Translations under genes and position numbers: made by a program
Shown here: positions 7,788 to 14,886 of the stretch, in pieces
Position numbering within the stretch: position 1 is the stretch's first letter
How the letters are laid out: each line of letters opens with the position of its first letter
Source of the DNA: JABSQH01 sp965230015
GTDB lineage: Bacteria; Actinomycetota; Acidimicrobiia; Acidimicrobiales; Ilumatobacteraceae
Direction: 5' to 3'
Assembly: GCA_965230015.1 (NCBI GenBank)
Contig: CBDDKF010000005.1
Location: 62,001 to 126,000, forward strand
Length of the DNA stretch: 64,000 nucleotides
The notes under the pieces: model-generated
Told to the model about the DNA's origin: nothing
The model's input: only the letters and a program-made list of their open reading frames with translations
The model's database searches: none

Positions 7788-8829
7788 AGAGTTGCCCAAA
7801 TAGCCGTTGCGCCTGTTCGCGTGCTTTGGCGCGGATTTCGGCGGGGTCGACGCGGGTGGGGACACCGTGATCGAGGACCTTGTCGCCATCGACCCACACG
7901 TCGGTTGGGTGGACGCCCGGCGTGTAGGCCAGATGCCACGGTTCCATCGGCGCGTAGCTCCAGTGCACCTCGTCGTCGAGCGCCGAGGGCATCAGCTGCC
8001 ACCCGCGCTCGAGCATCGCCCAGGATGCCGCCGGATCGGCAGCGAGGTCCGCGGCGCGCGCCGCCACGAACGCCAGCCGGAACTCGTCGAGCATGTCGGC
8101 ACCGATCCCGTCGGTGCCGAGCGCCACCGGGTTGACGAATCGTTGCGGCGCGGCGTAGCCGACCGAGTTGTTCATGTTCGACCGCGGGTTGTGCACGATC
8201 GTTCCGGCCAACCCGTGGTCGTCGGCGAGCAGCACGCCGTGCACGAGCAGCCAGTCGTCGGTGGTCAACCCGGCGAGGCGGTTTGCTGCGTCGATGTCGT
8301 CGGGGCCCTCGGCCACGTGGATGTGGACGCCCACGCCGTACCGGGCCGCAAGGTCGGCGGCCGCATCGAGCGTGTCGGGCAAGCAGGTGAAGGTCGCGTG
8401 CACACCGACCATGCCGTCGCCTCCAGCGCGTAGGAAGCGTTCGTTCTCGGCGAGCCCGCGACGTGCGCCAACCGCTCCGTGTCGATCGGTCACCCCGTAG
8501 GCGCAGCGCACTCGCACACCAACCTCGGCGCAGGCAGCGGCGATCACGTCGAGCGAACCATCGATCGCGTTGGGCGACTCGTGGTGGTCGATGATCGCCG
8601 TGCACCCGGCCACGAGCGCTTCGAGCGCGCCGAGCTTCGCCGACCATTCGAGCATCTCGAGATCGAGCGCCTCGTCGAGGCGCCACCAGATCAGTTCGAG
8701 CACGTCGAGGAAGCTCTCGGGCGACCGCGGCGGCGGTGGCATCCCGCGGGCCAACGCCGAGTACAGATGATGATGTGCACACACCAAGCCGGGTGTGGTC
8801 GCCGTGTCACTCGTCATCCCGCTCGTCAC
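7786..8829 (-). CDS. SsnA-like/cytosine deaminase-type amidohydrolase, N-terminally short
   Basis: A 347-residue metal-dependent hydrolase of the amidohydrolase superfamily, closest in motif to SsnA-like and chlorohydrolase/guanine-deaminase proteins, which remove amino or halide groups from heterocycles. It keeps the metal motif CAHHHLYSALARGMPPP at its very start, then HATFTC, HIHVAE, HNPRSNMNN and LGTDGIG (metal Asp). SsnA proteins are about 440 residues and begin with some 60 residues of beta-sandwich before the PGFVNxHxH motif; here that part is absent, since the coding frame begins about 13 residues before PGLVCAHHH. It may be truncated, or a compact form. Start is GTG 8829 or ATG 8817. 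It is divergent from the next gene. Substrate unknown. Confidence 0.75.
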   Translation of the reverse strand: MTSGMTSDTATTPGLVCAHHHLYSALARGMPPPPRSPESFLDVLELIWWRLDEALDLEMLEWSAKLGALEALVAGCTAIIDHHESPNAIDGSLDVIAAACAEVGVRVRCAYGVTDRHGAVGARRGLAENERFLRAGGDGMVGVHATFTCLPDTLDAAADLAARYGVGVHIHVAEGPDDIDAANRLAGLTTDDWLLVHGVLLADDHGLAGTIVHNPRSNMNNSVGYAAPQRFVNPVALGTDGIGADMLDEFRLAFVAARAADLAADPAASWAMLERGWQLMPSALDDEVHWSYAPMEPWHLAYTPGVHPTDVWVDGDKVLDHGVPTRVDPAEIRAKAREQAQRLFGQL

Positions 8830-8858
8830 CCCTCCCCCAGGCTCGTCCCGCTACGTCC

Positions 8859-8864
8859 TACGCT
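8859..8864 (+). promoter_or_regulatory. -10 hexamer TACGCT, leaderless start
   Basis: TACGCT ends 7 bases before ATG 8872, which fixes that codon as the likely start of the membrane protein gene. Confidence 0.5.
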
Positions 8865-8871
8865 GACCATC

Positions 8872-9441
8872 ATGACCGAACGAGATGCCAAGGCGACGAC
8901 TGTATGGATCGTCCGCGCGGTCGTGTACGTGGTGTACGCCTTCTTCATCGTGTCGCTGTTGATTCTGCTGCAGGGGTTCTTGCTCCTGCTCCTCGGCGCC
9001 GACCCCAACACCGGGTACACCGAGTGGGCGTATCGCAACCTCGATCGGGTGATGGAGCCGTTCCGCGGGATCTTCCAACCGGTGGAGATCACCGGCGATG
9101 CGATTCTCGACACCTCCATCTTGTTCGCCATGGTGATCTACGGGATCCTGCTGCTGCTGACGCGGGCGTTCCTCGACTGGTTGACCGTGAGGTTGCACCG
9201 TGCCGAACGGCAGCACGATCTCGACCGGGCGGCGGCGCGTGCGGCGACGGCCAGCGATGCTGCGGTGCAGTATCACCTGCAGGTCGCCGCAGCCCAGCAG
9301 GCGGCCAACGAGCAGGCCACGCTGCGGGCGCGCGCCGAGGCCGCGCAGGCAGAAGCCCAAGCCGCAGCGCAGGCCGCGCCCACCGAAGAGACCACGCCGG
9401 ACCCGAAGAATCCCACACAGCCGCCGCCACCTCCGAGCTGA
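8872..9441 (+). CDS. small membrane protein with Ala/Gln-rich coiled-coil tail
   Basis: A 189-residue protein of no recognised family. Two membrane segments (about 10-37 and 78-98) flank a short loop containing YRNLDRVMEPFRGIF, loosely like YggT-type small membrane proteins. The rest is a charged and then Ala/Gln/Glu-rich helix (about 105-170), probably coiled coil, ending in a Pro-rich tail. ATG 8872 is chosen over longer frames because a leaderless -10 sits just upstream and the longer extension would run through the divergent amidohydrolase. Function unknown. Confidence 0.75.
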   Translation: MTERDAKATTVWIVRAVVYVVYAFFIVSLLILLQGFLLLLLGADPNTGYTEWAYRNLDRVMEPFRGIFQPVEITGDAILDTSILFAMVIYGILLLLTRAFLDWLTVRLHRAERQHDLDRAAARAATASDAAVQYHLQVAAAQQAANEQATLRARAEAAQAEAQAAAQAAPTEETTPDPKNPTQPPPPPS

Positions 9442-9454
9442 CGGCTACGGCGGC

Positions 9455-9475
9455 ATCAGGGGTCAGACCCCGGAT
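9455..9475. repeat. palindrome with TCAGA centre between convergent genes
   Basis: The perfect palindrome GGGGTCAGACCCC (9459-9471) lies just after one gene and contains the stop codon of the convergent gene. Its TCTGA/TCAGA centre resembles those at 12449-12459 and 62053-62095. It could act as a bidirectional terminator or be a small mobile relic. Confidence 0.5.
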
Positions 9476-11385
9476 GCAACGCGCTCGCGGGTGTCGGCGT
9501 GCGCTACGGCGTCGCCGTACAGCAACACCATCGCCAACGCCGCGAGCGGAACCACTGCGGCGACCACCACGCTGACGAGTGCGCTGAACAGCCAGAGCGG
9601 GACGCCGCTGAGCACGATCAGCAGCAGTAGACCGACGATCATGGCGACCGCGGCAACCGTCGCCTGGGCCAACACGGCGAACAGCGCGGTGTGCCACCAC
9701 CGCCCACGAACCAGCGCGCTCGACCGGTGGAGCGCGCGGCGTCCGTCGAGGTCGTCCACCACCACCGCCGGCGCGAGGAACTGGTAGCGCACCGCCTGGC
9801 GAACCGCCCACGGGATGCCGATCACCGTGATCGCCAGCCCAACGACGATGGCCGCCGAGCGAAGGAATCCGCCGAGCAGTGGCCGCCAATGGTCACGCAC
9901 GATGTGCGCGCACTCGGCGACCGTCCGCTCGCCATCGACCCACGCAGCGACCAGCGCGGAGCCGGCAACGAACGCGACCACCCCGGTCACACCGGGCGCG
10001 ACGAGCCCGAGCACGAAGCTGATCGCCGAGTCGTCGGCGGCGAGGTCGATCAGACTCGACACCAGCGGCAGCGCGCGAACGATGCCGACGACGAGCACGG
10101 TCAACAGCGACACCGGCACGACGAGCAGACCGAGGCGAGCGAGGTCGAGGCCGTCACGGGTGCGATACGCGGCGAGCGCGGCCCGCAGTATCTGACCTGC
10201 CCGTCGAGGCATCACCAACGGCCGCCGCGCCACAGGCGTCCAGTCGGTACGCCTCGTGAGCCAGCCACCGACCATCGCCAGCACCACCAGCAGCACGAGC
10301 GCGACTGCGGGCGAGCTGGTGACGAAGATCAACAAGTCGGATCCGGCCTCGACCACGTTGCAGAACGAGTTGACCACCGCCGTGCCGTAGCCGTCGCCGC
10401 CCGGGACCACCACGCTCGACGCACGCAGCTCGTCGTGCCAGTCGATGGGGCGCTCCCAACGATCCTTGTCGCGCGGTCCGGTCGGGCCGTTGAACGGGCC
10501 GCCATTGCGCTCACCCCACCGGCCGTCGAATGCCAGCCAGGCGAGGTCGCTCGACGGGTCGTCCACATCGTCGGGCAGCACGACCACCTCGGGATCGAGG
10601 CGCGCCGACGGACCGTCGGTGTTGTCGCACCCGAAGCCCTCCGAGCCACTGCGTCCGAGATACAGCGCCGATCCGAAGTAGCTCGCATGCGAGCCGGCCG
10701 ATGAGTACACGACCGGCCGGTCGCCTTCCCGCGTCAACTTCGCGGCATCCCAATCCGCACGTTCGCCGCCTTCGTGCTGGGCGTAGCCGACCTCGACCGG
10801 GGTGGTGTCGAGGGCGTCGTCGGCCGAGTCGGCGTCGAAGAGGATCGAGATGCCCTCCCAGTCGCCTTCGTGCTTGTTGTTCCAATCGTTGTAGTACCAG
10901 AACGTCCAGTACTGCAGCGCGAGTTGTCCGGGGCGGTCCGGCTGAGTGGCCACATGGGCGTACACCACCGCAGGCCGCTCGGCGGAGTAGCGCGCGAAGT
11001 CGTCCTCGTAGATGCACCCCGGGTCGAGCGCCAGGCCGGGGAAGTCGAGGTAGAAGCCCTCGCCGCGGTCGAAGAGATCACGTGCGGTCGGTGCGTGATC
11101 GATGACCGGGTCGTCGTGGCCGACCTGGCGCAACACGATGTCGCGGTTGTCGAGCACGATGTCGACCGATGTCGGGGCGAATGCCTCACCGTCGGTGTCG
11201 CACGGATGCTCCTGTTGTTTGAGCATGACGATCGGCGCGTAGCGCTCGGCCAGTTCGATCTGGGCCGTGTCGATCTGGGCGGTATCGACCTGGGCAGTAT
11301 CGATCTCGGACTCGCCGGCCTCAGCCGACGGCGCAACGACGAGCAACAACAGCGCCCAGAGGGCCAGTGCGCCTGCGCTACGCAC
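9463..11385 (-). CDS. secreted Vps62-like protein with C-terminal membrane domain
   Basis: A 640-residue protein. A signal peptide (1-23) is followed by an acidic stretch with DTAQ repeated three times, then a domain of about 300 residues with the pattern of Vps62-related proteins: AERYAPIVMLKQQE, YWTFWYYNDWNNKHEGDWEGISI, VVYSSAGSHASYFG. Such domains occur in fungal Vps62 and bacterial secreted proteins, with unclear function; the His/Asp/Trp-rich core looks like a metal or ligand site. After one membrane helix near 350-370 the remainder (about 380-640) is a multi-helix membrane domain of the DUF6159/YihY-like kind (several helices, AVRQAVRYQFLAPAVVVDD). The start overlaps the upstream small gene by 8 bases, so the two are one operon. 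Role unknown. Confidence 0.72.
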   Translation of the reverse strand: MRSAGALALWALLLLVVAPSAEAGESEIDTAQVDTAQIDTAQIELAERYAPIVMLKQQEHPCDTDGEAFAPTSVDIVLDNRDIVLRQVGHDDPVIDHAPTARDLFDRGEGFYLDFPGLALDPGCIYEDDFARYSAERPAVVYAHVATQPDRPGQLALQYWTFWYYNDWNNKHEGDWEGISILFDADSADDALDTTPVEVGYAQHEGGERADWDAAKLTREGDRPVVYSSAGSHASYFGSALYLGRSGSEGFGCDNTDGPSARLDPEVVVLPDDVDDPSSDLAWLAFDGRWGERNGGPFNGPTGPRDKDRWERPIDWHDELRASSVVVPGGDGYGTAVVNSFCNVVEAGSDLLIFVTSSPAVALVLLVVLAMVGGWLTRRTDWTPVARRPLVMPRRAGQILRAALAAYRTRDGLDLARLGLLVVPVSLLTVLVVGIVRALPLVSSLIDLAADDSAISFVLGLVAPGVTGVVAFVAGSALVAAWVDGERTVAECAHIVRDHWRPLLGGFLRSAAIVVGLAITVIGIPWAVRQAVRYQFLAPAVVVDDLDGRRALHRSSALVRGRWWHTALFAVLAQATVAAVAMIVGLLLLIVLSGVPLWLFSALVSVVVAAVVPLAALAMVLLYGDAVAHADTRERVASGV

Positions 11386-11650
11386 GTTGTTTGGCGCGGC
11401 GGTTCTTGTCGACCGCCTGCCACACCACGGTGACGATCAGCGCGCCGACCAACGAACCGATCACACCCGATGGCGCCAGCGCCAGGCCATCGCCGGCGAT
11501 GAGGCTGAACAGCAACCCACCGACGAACGAGCCCACCAGGCCGGCGACCAGCGCCATCAACCAGTCGACCTGCCGTGTCTGACGGCCGAGGATCAGCTGC
11601 GCGATCCAACCGATGAACATGCCGCCGATGATGATTGCCAGGATGAGCAC
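11378..11650 (-). CDS. GlsB/YeaQ/YmgE family small membrane protein
   Basis: A 90-residue, three-helix membrane protein of the 'transglycosylase-associated' GlsB/YeaQ/YmgE family, commonly linked to envelope stress. It has the typical GWIAQLILGR and glycine-rich helices (LVAGLVGSFVGGLLF, GVIGSLVGALIV). GTG 11650 is supported by a TAGCGT hexamer 6 bases upstream. It overlaps the next gene on the strand by 8 bases. Confidence 0.85.
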   Translation of the reverse strand: MLILAIIIGGMFIGWIAQLILGRQTRQVDWLMALVAGLVGSFVGGLLFSLIAGDGLALAPSGVIGSLVGALIVTVVWQAVDKNRRAKQRA

Positions 11651-11656
11651 GGCAGC

Positions 11657-11662
11657 ACGCTA
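11657..11662 (-). promoter_or_regulatory. -10 hexamer TAGCGT, leaderless start
   Basis: On the minus strand TAGCGT ends 6 bases before GTG 11650; it would drive the GlsB-like gene and the Vps62-like gene behind it. Confidence 0.5.
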
Positions 11663-11808
11663 ACAACCGCTTCGTTTCACGCCACGAATTCGCCGTTCGG
11701 CGCACCGGCGGCCGCGGCACCGCACCCGCACGCATCCACCGGCGGACGGAGCGTGCTGACTACCGTCGCCGGTCGCGGGCGCATGTGCGGCGCCCCGGGA
11801 GGAGAATC

Positions 11809-11997
11809 ATGATCCGCATGCTGCTGGGAGCACTTGTCGTGTTCCTGATCGCCACGTTTCCTGCAACCTGGCTACTGATGCTGTTCCTCGGCAACGTTGG
11901 ACTGGCACTGGGCTACTGGGGCACACTGCCGCTCGGCATCCTCGTATCGGTACTGCTCGGTAGCGCCACCGCCCCGACGTTCGTCGTGCGCGGCTAG
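11809..11997 (+). CDS. small hydrophobic membrane protein
   Basis: A 62-residue peptide that is almost entirely two membrane helices (MIRMLLGALVVFLIATF and LGYWGTLPLGILVSVLLG). It has no recognised family. A strong Shine-Dalgarno GGGAGGAG lies 5 bases before ATG 11809, which makes it a convincing small gene. It precedes the SHOCT protein gene by 30 bases on the same strand and is probably cotranscribed with it. Confidence 0.7.
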   Translation: MIRMLLGALVVFLIATFPATWLLMLFLGNVGLALGYWGTLPLGILVSVLLGSATAPTFVVRG

Positions 11998-12027
11998 GTC
12001 GCTGCCGCGATCCAAGGAGATATCGCT

Positions 12028-12435
12028 ATGTCACTCGCCACCATCGCTGTCGAATGGGGTACCGGTCAGGTGCTCTGGTCGATCATCTGGTTGTTCCTGT
12101 TCGTCTTGTGGATCTGGATGCTGATCTTCCTGTTCGGCGACATCATCCGCAGCGACGACCTGTCCGGCTGGGCCAAGGCCCTCTGGGTGCTGTTCATCAT
12201 CGTGCTGCCGTTCATCGGCATCCTCGCCTACCTGATCGTGCGCGGCGGCTCGATGGCCGAACGCCAAGTACGCGAGGCCAAAGCCGACGAAGCGGCGTTT
12301 GCCGCGTATGTGCGCAACGCCGCAGGCTCGGCGACGCAAGCCGACGAGCTGACCAAGCTGGCTGAGCTGCACGACTCGGGCAAGCTCGACGACGCCGAGT
12401 ACGCCGCGGCAAAGGCCAAAGTCCTCCAGAGCTGA
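12028..12435 (+). CDS. PLDc_N/SHOCT small membrane protein
   Basis: A 135-residue protein with two membrane helices joined by the conserved loop GDIIRSDDLSGWAKALW (PLDc_N-type), then a charged linker and a C-terminal SHOCT motif (LTKLAELHDSGKLDDAEYAAAKAKVL). SHOCT is a short oligomerisation-type helix pair. A clear AAGGAGA ribosome site precedes ATG 12028. A close paralogue lies at 25208-25612 with the same layout. The function of the family is not known; stress-related membrane roles are often suggested. The IS element begins 4 bases after the stop. Confidence 0.85.
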   Translation: MSLATIAVEWGTGQVLWSIIWLFLFVLWIWMLIFLFGDIIRSDDLSGWAKALWVLFIIVLPFIGILAYLIVRGGSMAERQVREAKADEAAFAAYVRNAAGSATQADELTKLAELHDSGKLDDAEYAAAKAKVLQS

Positions 12436-12438
12436 CCG

Positions 12439-12455
12439 TGTAACGGTGGTGTCTG
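12439..12455 (+). repeat. IS left inverted repeat
   Basis: TGTAACGGTGGTGTCTG, identical in inverse to 13437-13453. It starts 4 bases after the SHOCT gene's stop codon. The sequence closely resembles each arm of the palindrome at 62053-62095. Confidence 0.85.
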
Positions 12456-12588
12456 ACACGCCGTTACGGCTCGCCCGCAACAGCGTGTCAGGAGGCCGCG
12501 CGGTTAGGTGACCATCCACCGGTCGGTGGGTTGGCCCGGTTTTGATACCGGGTGCGACCAATCACAACCGACCGGGGAGGTCACCCAC

Positions 12589-13431
12589 ATGATGCGCGCT
12601 CTTGACCGTGAAGTCCACGATGCGGTGTTCGACACCATCCGCGGACTGCTCCCAGAACCACCCACGCATCCGCTTGGTTGTCACCGTCCACGCATCGACG
12701 ACCTGGTGTGTTTGCGTGGTCTCTTGATCCGATTGGTGACCGGGGTGTCGTGGGAGACCGTGGAGTACTTGATGTGCTACATCGTGTCGGACACCACGCT
12801 GCGGGCTCGCCGCAACGAGTGGATCGATGCCGGCGTGTTCGATGAACTGCTGCATGAAGCACTCGCGGCCTATGACCGCATCATTGGTGTCGACCCCGCC
12901 CACATCACCATTGACGGCAGCGAACACCTCGCCCCATGCGGAGGCGAGAACACCGCTGCGGGCCCTAAAACACACGGCCGTTTGGGTTGGAAGTGGTGTG
13001 TTGGGGTCGACGCCAACGGCATCCCGATCAGCTGGGTCCTCGATGGCGCCAACCGACAGGACTACCGGTTACTGCAACCGACCCTCGACGAGCTGACCGC
13101 ACATCCCACCACCACACGGATCGGCACCCTGCACCTCGACCGCGGGTTCGGCTACAAGTCACTGCCCACCAAACTCGCCGGCTACCAGATCGACAACGTC
13201 AACGTGATCCCCCGCAACCAACCCGGCCAAGGACGCATCCCGCTCGTCGGGTTCGGACGCCGCTGGGTCGCTGAACGCACCCACTCCTGGTTCACCAACT
13301 ACGGCCAACTCGCCCGCAACACCGACCGTCGAACAACCCACCGCCACGCCGCCCTCGCCCTCGCCACAGCGCTCCTAATCACCGCCAAACTCATCGACCA
13401 CCGCAACACCAACTACCGCCCTATCCGCTGA
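12589..13431 (+). CDS. IS5-family transposase
   Basis: A 280-residue DDE transposase. Catalytic residues lie in ITIDGSEH (first Asp, about 104), TLHLDRGFGY (second Asp, about 183) and WVAERTHSWFTNYGQLARNTDRR (Glu, about 228), the last being the typical IS5 Y-(2)-R-(3)-E-like block. The N-terminal third is a helical DNA-binding region. ATG 12589 is chosen because GGGGAGG precedes it by 8 bases; a longer GTG start at 12508 would place coding sequence over the subterminal hairpins. The frame is unbroken, so the element may be active. Confidence 0.9.
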   Translation: MMRALDREVHDAVFDTIRGLLPEPPTHPLGCHRPRIDDLVCLRGLLIRLVTGVSWETVEYLMCYIVSDTTLRARRNEWIDAGVFDELLHEALAAYDRIIGVDPAHITIDGSEHLAPCGGENTAAGPKTHGRLGWKWCVGVDANGIPISWVLDGANRQDYRLLQPTLDELTAHPTTTRIGTLHLDRGFGYKSLPTKLAGYQIDNVNVIPRNQPGQGRIPLVGFGRRWVAERTHSWFTNYGQLARNTDRRTTHRHAALALATALLITAKLIDHRNTNYRPIR

Positions 13432-13436
13432 CCCTC

Positions 13437-13453
13437 CAGACACCACCGTTACA
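13437..13453 (-). repeat. IS right inverted repeat
   Basis: Exact reverse complement of 12439-12455; it starts 5 bases after the transposase stop codon and ends 8 bases before the stop codon of the NhaP-like gene. Confidence 0.85.
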
Positions 13454-13460
13454 GCCACAT

Positions 13461-14801
13461 TCAGGGCATCATGCGCCGGGGGATGCGCACCTCGGGCATG
13501 TCGTCGTCGTGCATCTCGGCGCGGTGTGCTTCGGCATCGGCATAGGCGTTGGAGCCCCACCATGCCGTTGCGCCATGCAACACCACGCTCATCGCCACCG
13601 CGATCAGCGCCGTGTCGGCGATGATCGCTGCGCCGGCGAGCTCCGACTCGCCGACCACGGCGATCGTCAAGATGATCGTGGCCAGCCCACGCGGTCCGAA
13701 CCATCCGAGGTACAGGATCGATGGGCGATCGAGATGGCTGCCGATCGTGGCGATTGCCACGGCCGCCATGCGCAGCACCACCAGGCTGGCCAACCCGTAG
13801 ACCACTTCGAGTGCCGTCACATCGGTCAGCGCCGGACCAAGAAACGCGCCGAACAGCAAAAAACTGATCATCGTGAGCGCATCGCCACCGGCCTCGGCCA
13901 GTTCGTGCACATCGCGCACGCCGGCGCCAGCCTCCTCGTTCTCCGCCTCAACGTTCTCGACCTTGTATTCGGCCTCATCACTCTTGGCCTCTTCTTCAGC
14001 GCGCACCGACAGTCGACAGACTCGCCCGAACATCAAGCCAGCAACCCACGCGGCGATGAACCCGGAACCCCCGAGCGGCGTGGTCAGCGCGTAGGCACCC
14101 AACGCCAGGGCAACGACCGAGATCTCGAGCCAGTAGAACACGGCGATCCCCCGTCGAGCCGCGGTGTCGATGGCCACCGACCCGAGGTAGCCGATCCCGA
14201 TGCCCACGAGCAGCGCCACGCCCACCTCGGGCACCAACTCGTTGAGGAAGTCGCCGGCCGAGAGCGACCCTTCGGCGACCACTGCGGCTTCGAGGAACAC
14301 CACGAACACGGGCAGCGCGATCCCATCGTTGAGACCACTCTCGACGTTCAGCGCTTGACGGATTCTGAGCGGAACACGCGGGTTCGACACGACGGCCTTC
14401 CCCAACGCTGCGTCGGTCGGGGCCAGCATCGTGGCCAGCACCGCGGCCTCCCACACCTCGAGACCACTCAGCAGCAACAAGGCGCCGCCCCACCCGAACA
14501 CGATCATCAGCGGCAGACCGATCCCGAGCAGTCGACTGGGAAGCGCCGCATCTTCACGCCAGTGCGACGAGTTGATGGCCCCCGCATCGGTGAACAGCAC
14601 CAACGCCAGCGTGATGGTCAGCACCAGATCGATCGTGTCGATGTCGGTGCCGAAGTTGAGGATGTCGAGCACCTCGGGGCCGATCAGCAGTCCGACCGCC
14701 GTGAACAACATCGGTCCGGTGATCGGCGATCGTTCGATGCGCCTCGACCCCAAGCCGTAGAGGAGGATTGCGCCCGCGACGATCGCCGGTGTGTACTCCA
14801 C
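13461..14801 (-). CDS. NhaP-type Na+(K+)/H+ antiporter
   Basis: A 446-residue CPA1-family antiporter with about 12 helices. The family hallmark NDGIALP (here GLNDGIALPVFVVF, near 155-168) and the preceding APTDAALGKAVVSNP are both present. A charged cytoplasmic-loop insert rich in Glu (RAEEEAKSDEAEYKVE..., about 255-290) is unusual and could be a regulatory loop. GTG 14801 is preferred because the longer frame runs into the divergent gene at 14887 and has a low-complexity Arg-rich translation; a minus-strand TAGAAT -10 (14846-14851) would give a leader of about 40 bases. It is divergent from the four-gene ion-sensing operon and may belong to the same physiology. Confidence 0.88.
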   Translation of the reverse strand: MEYTPAIVAGAILLYGLGSRRIERSPITGPMLFTAVGLLIGPEVLDILNFGTDIDTIDLVLTITLALVLFTDAGAINSSHWREDAALPSRLLGIGLPLMIVFGWGGALLLLSGLEVWEAAVLATMLAPTDAALGKAVVSNPRVPLRIRQALNVESGLNDGIALPVFVVFLEAAVVAEGSLSAGDFLNELVPEVGVALLVGIGIGYLGSVAIDTAARRGIAVFYWLEISVVALALGAYALTTPLGGSGFIAAWVAGLMFGRVCRLSVRAEEEAKSDEAEYKVENVEAENEEAGAGVRDVHELAEAGGDALTMISFLLFGAFLGPALTDVTALEVVYGLASLVVLRMAAVAIATIGSHLDRPSILYLGWFGPRGLATIILTIAVVGESELAGAAIIADTALIAVAMSVVLHGATAWWGSNAYADAEAHRAEMHDDDMPEVRIPRRMMP

Positions 14802-14872
14802 GTTCTGCCCTCTCCGTCGAACGTGCGACGCTCGCTGGCGCCGGCATTCTAGGTAGGCGGTCGAGGTCGAAC

Positions 14873-14878
14873 TAGCCT
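14873..14878 (+). promoter_or_regulatory. -10 hexamer TAGCCT of the ion-sensing operon
   Basis: TAGCCT ends 8 bases before GTG 14887, making the first gene of the four-gene operon leaderless. Confidence 0.5.
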
Positions 14879-14886
14879 CGCCCGGC

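Larger units (their letters stand above)
12439..13453 (+). mobile_element. complete IS5-type insertion sequence, about 1015 bp
   Basis: Exact 17-base terminal inverted repeats TGTAACGGTGGTGTCTG (12439-12455) and its complement (13437-13453) bound one transposase gene. The 130 bases between the left end and the gene hold three further inverted repeats (TGACACG at 12454-12460 with CGTGTCA at 12484-12490; CCACCGGTCGGTGG at 12514-12527; CCCGGT/ACCGGG at 12535-12552). No clear target-site duplication is seen next to the ends. The copy looks intact. It inserted between the SHOCT gene and the antiporter gene and interrupts neither. Confidence 0.88.

Noticed and set aside
12508..12588. Longer GTG start for the transposase
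   Set aside because: It would place coding sequence over two subterminal hairpins; ATG 12589 has a good ribosome site.
12433..13460. Target-site duplication of the IS
   Set aside because: Flanking bases (ACCG on the left, GCCA on the right) do not match, so none is claimed.
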